From the NCBI GenBank assembly GCA_934632155.1, contig CAKTXZ010000005.1, forward strand, positions 87,225 through 151,224: a DNA stretch of 64,000 bases, in the 5' to 3' direction. The DNA is from an uncultured Clostridia bacterium. GTDB lineage: Bacteria; Bacillota; Clostridia; Christensenellales; Aristaeellaceae. Positions 62,591 through 64,000 of this stretch are shown in pieces. The first letter of the stretch is position 1; the number at the start of each line of letters is the position of its first letter. The notes under the pieces are model-generated. The model was not told the origin of the DNA. It did not search any database and was given only the letters and a program-made list of their open reading frames with translations. The position numbers were made by a program, and so were the translations under genes.

Positions 62591-63039
62591 GGCTGGAACG
62601 TCTCCTTTTCAATTTCAGACAGCATATCAATGCGCCGCTGATGCCTTCCGCCCTCATAGTCCGTATTTAGAAACGCATCTACAATCTGTTCTGCCACTGC
62701 TTCGCCGATCACGCGCGCTCCCATGGAAACCATATTAGCATTATTATGGAGCCGGGCCATATAAGCGCTATAGGATTCGCTGCACACTACCGCCCGGATA
62801 CCGTTCACCTTGTTAGCCGCTAATGAAATACCCACACCCGTGCCGCAAACCAGCGCGCCGTAATCCGCTTCACCGGAGATCACCAGCTGCGCCGCTTTGT
62901 AGCCATAGACAGGATAGTCCGTGCGTTCCTCGGAATCAGCACCCACGTCTATGATCTCATGTCCTTGCTGTTTCAAATATTCTATCAGGTGACGTTTCAG
63001 CGGAAGCCCCACATGATCGCTTCCAACTACCAGCTTCAT
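62587..63039 (-). CDS. rpiB: Ribose-5-phosphate isomerase B (RpiB/LacAB family)
   Basis: Isomerase of 150 residues: VVGSDHVGLPLKRHLIEYL, DVGADSEERTDYPVYGYKAA, LVCGTGVGISLAANKVNGIRAVVCSESYSAYMARLHNNANMVSMG-type blocks with the active-site Cys and His. It interconverts ribose 5-phosphate and ribulose 5-phosphate, and in E. coli also allose 6-phosphate and allulose 6-phosphate. It begins the operon rpiB-ROK-epimerase, downstream of a dehydrogenase gene but behind a terminator. Confidence 0.93.
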   Translation of the reverse strand: MKLVVGSDHVGLPLKRHLIEYLKQQGHEIIDVGADSEERTDYPVYGYKAAQLVISGEADYGALVCGTGVGISLAANKVNGIRAVVCSESYSAYMARLHNNANMVSMGARVIGEAVAEQIVDAFLNTDYEGGRHQRRIDMLSEIEKETFQP

Positions 63040-63067
63040 TTGTTTGCCCCCTCAAAAATCATTCATT

Positions 63068-63104
63068 TGAAAAGTCCGTCCGTTCCTGCCTGGAACGGAC
63101 GGAC
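63068..63104 (-). terminator. Terminator after the dehydrogenase gene
   Basis: GTCCGTCCGTTCC pairs exactly with GGAACGGACGGAC (63074-63104, 5-base loop) and is followed on the minus strand by TTTTC. It separates the dehydrogenase from rpiB. Confidence 0.75.
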
Positions 63105-63118
63105 GCGGGTATGCTCTC

Positions 63119-64000
63119 TTACTTGGCCAGATAAGGCTCTCCGTCTTCCATTTCCATACTAATCACGGACTTCATGAAGCTGCCGTACTTGGTTTCCATT
63201 TCCTCCTGCGCCTGGTCGAACCGGTTCATGGGATAAACCATGGTGGGAATGTCCCGATAGTTCCATTCGCCGCTTTCCAGCATGCGCACGGCGCTTTCCG
63301 CACCGGTTTTACTCAACCATGCTTCACGAGGATGGGTATTGTGCATCACGATTGCCTTCACGCCCAGCTGCTGCATATCTACCTCACGCTTGGGGCCGGT
63401 ATGATACGCGCCTACACATAAAAGCCCGCACATCCTGGTCAGACGGATCGCCGTATCCAGTGATTCGTTGCTTTCACCCCACTCGCATACCACCTCAAAG
63501 CCTGCCTCCAGAGGATTCTCCACTTTCGCATCCGTAATGAACTTTTCAATAGCCTCTTCAGGAGAATAAGCTTCCGCCGCGCCATACTTCAGCGCATCCT
63601 GACGGCTGCTTTCACGAATATCAACAGCCACAACATGAAAGCCGCGCAGTTTCAGCAGGCTGATAGCGCCACAGCCCATATAGCCGCAGCCCACCACACA
63701 GATGGGAGTGCCCGGCATCGTGTTTTTCACCTTGCTCACGGCGCTGAACATGCAGGATAGCGGCTCCACAATCAGGTCTTCATCACGGATATCATCCGGC
63801 AGCTTGATGATAGTGCTCTCGCTTACCTTGGCCGCCTGATATTCCACCATAGCGCCCGCACCGGGAAGCGTGCTTCCCCAAAGGCCGCTGACACGGTCGC
63901 CCACATTGTAGCCCTTCACATTTTTGCCCACTTCCACAATGACGCCCATGGGTTCATGACCGAAGCCGGTCGGCTGCTGGGTATGCGCCCAATCGTAATG
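63119..64000 (-). CDS. Zinc-binding medium-chain dehydrogenase (partial, 5' end off the window)
   Basis: At least 293 codons, open to the window edge. The zinc-site motif GHEPMGVIVEVG is present near the edge, followed by the GDRV loop, the Rossmann motif VVGCGYMGCGAISLLKLRG with VAVDIRESSRQDAL, and a late EMETKYGSFMKSVISME. It is a polyol/threonine-type MDR dehydrogenase that would oxidise a sugar alcohol or similar. The N-terminus with the catalytic zinc Cys lies outside. It is read toward rpiB. Confidence 0.88.
   Translation of the reverse strand, partial: HYDWAHTQQPTGFGHEPMGVIVEVGKNVKGYNVGDRVSGLWGSTLPGAGAMVEYQAAKVSESTIIKLPDDIRDEDLIVEPLSCMFSAVSKVKNTMPGTPICVVGCGYMGCGAISLLKLRGFHVVAVDIRESSRQDALKYGAAEAYSPEEAIEKFITDAKVENPLEAGFEVVCEWGESNESLDTAIRLTRMCGLLCVGAYHTGPKREVDMQQLGVKAIVMHNTHPREAWLSKTGAESAVRMLESGEWNYRDIPTMVYPMNRFDQAQEEMETKYGSFMKSVISMEMEDGEPYLAK

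Overview
The window reads as a chromosomal segment of a moderately GC-rich member of the Bacillota, probably class Clostridia. The evidence is the gyrA-yabM-mazG-hup-rqcP gene order, a T-box leader on valS, a TPP riboswitch on thiT, FeoA/FeoA/FeoB with its Cys-rich partner, an mreBCD-PBP2-minD-rodA cluster and Lpl-type sugar ABC transporters. A finer placement (for example Christensenellales-like gut Clostridia) is only a guess.

Layout. 1-6442: gyrA, a SpoVB/YabM-type flippase, MazG, HU and RqcP. 6685-9837: riboswitch-controlled thiT, divergent from a nucleotide-salvage operon (yfbR, dut, deoD, DUF523). 10022-18428: a membrane-anchored AraC regulator divergent from a two-permease plus binding-protein sugar ABC transporter, then a PHP phosphoesterase and an MFS carrier. 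18444-26701: EamA exporter, MntR/DtxR regulator, yceD-rpmF, T-box valS, and three RNA methyltransferases (rsmH and rsmI overlapping, then a SpoU enzyme). 27232-30405: a ferrous iron operon. 31111-33027: a large secreted protein with tandem CxxC/His/Trp units, flanked by a T16 tract and by a 40-bp tandem repeat that contains its stop codon.

33216-46629 is a carbohydrate-use island in partial decay. An ABC transporter (two permeases and a binding protein), one GH28-like gene and one GH43-like gene are broken by deletions, frameshifts and a nonsense codon, and a second GH28-like gene is truncated. An AraC regulator, a GH36 alpha-galactosidase, a DUF4432 epimerase-like protein, a fucose-isomerase-like enzyme, an FGGY kinase and a class II aldolase remain open. 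The last three look like an isomerase-kinase-aldolase pathway for an unidentified sugar.

47195-55648 is the cell-shape cluster (maf, mreB, mreC, mreD, PBP2, minD, rodA). 55816-59607 holds ThuA, a lipoprotein gene with a probable nonsense mutation, and a Gfo/Idh/MocA oxidoreductase. 59688-60960 is a scrapyard: a 26-bp perfect inverted repeat, a possible relaxase tail, a regulator tail, a broken PIN-domain toxin and a truncated sugar epimerase. 60993-64000 is an AT-richer minus-strand set for an allose/allulose- or pentose-type sugar (epimerase, ROK kinase, RpiB, Zn dehydrogenase running off the window).

The observations I find most worth following are the tandem zinc-knuckle-like secreted protein with its unusual repeat flanks, a recurrent intergenic element (hairpin plus a CTTTTTTGACAG core) at four or five places, and the selective decay of the carbohydrate island beside intact housekeeping genes.
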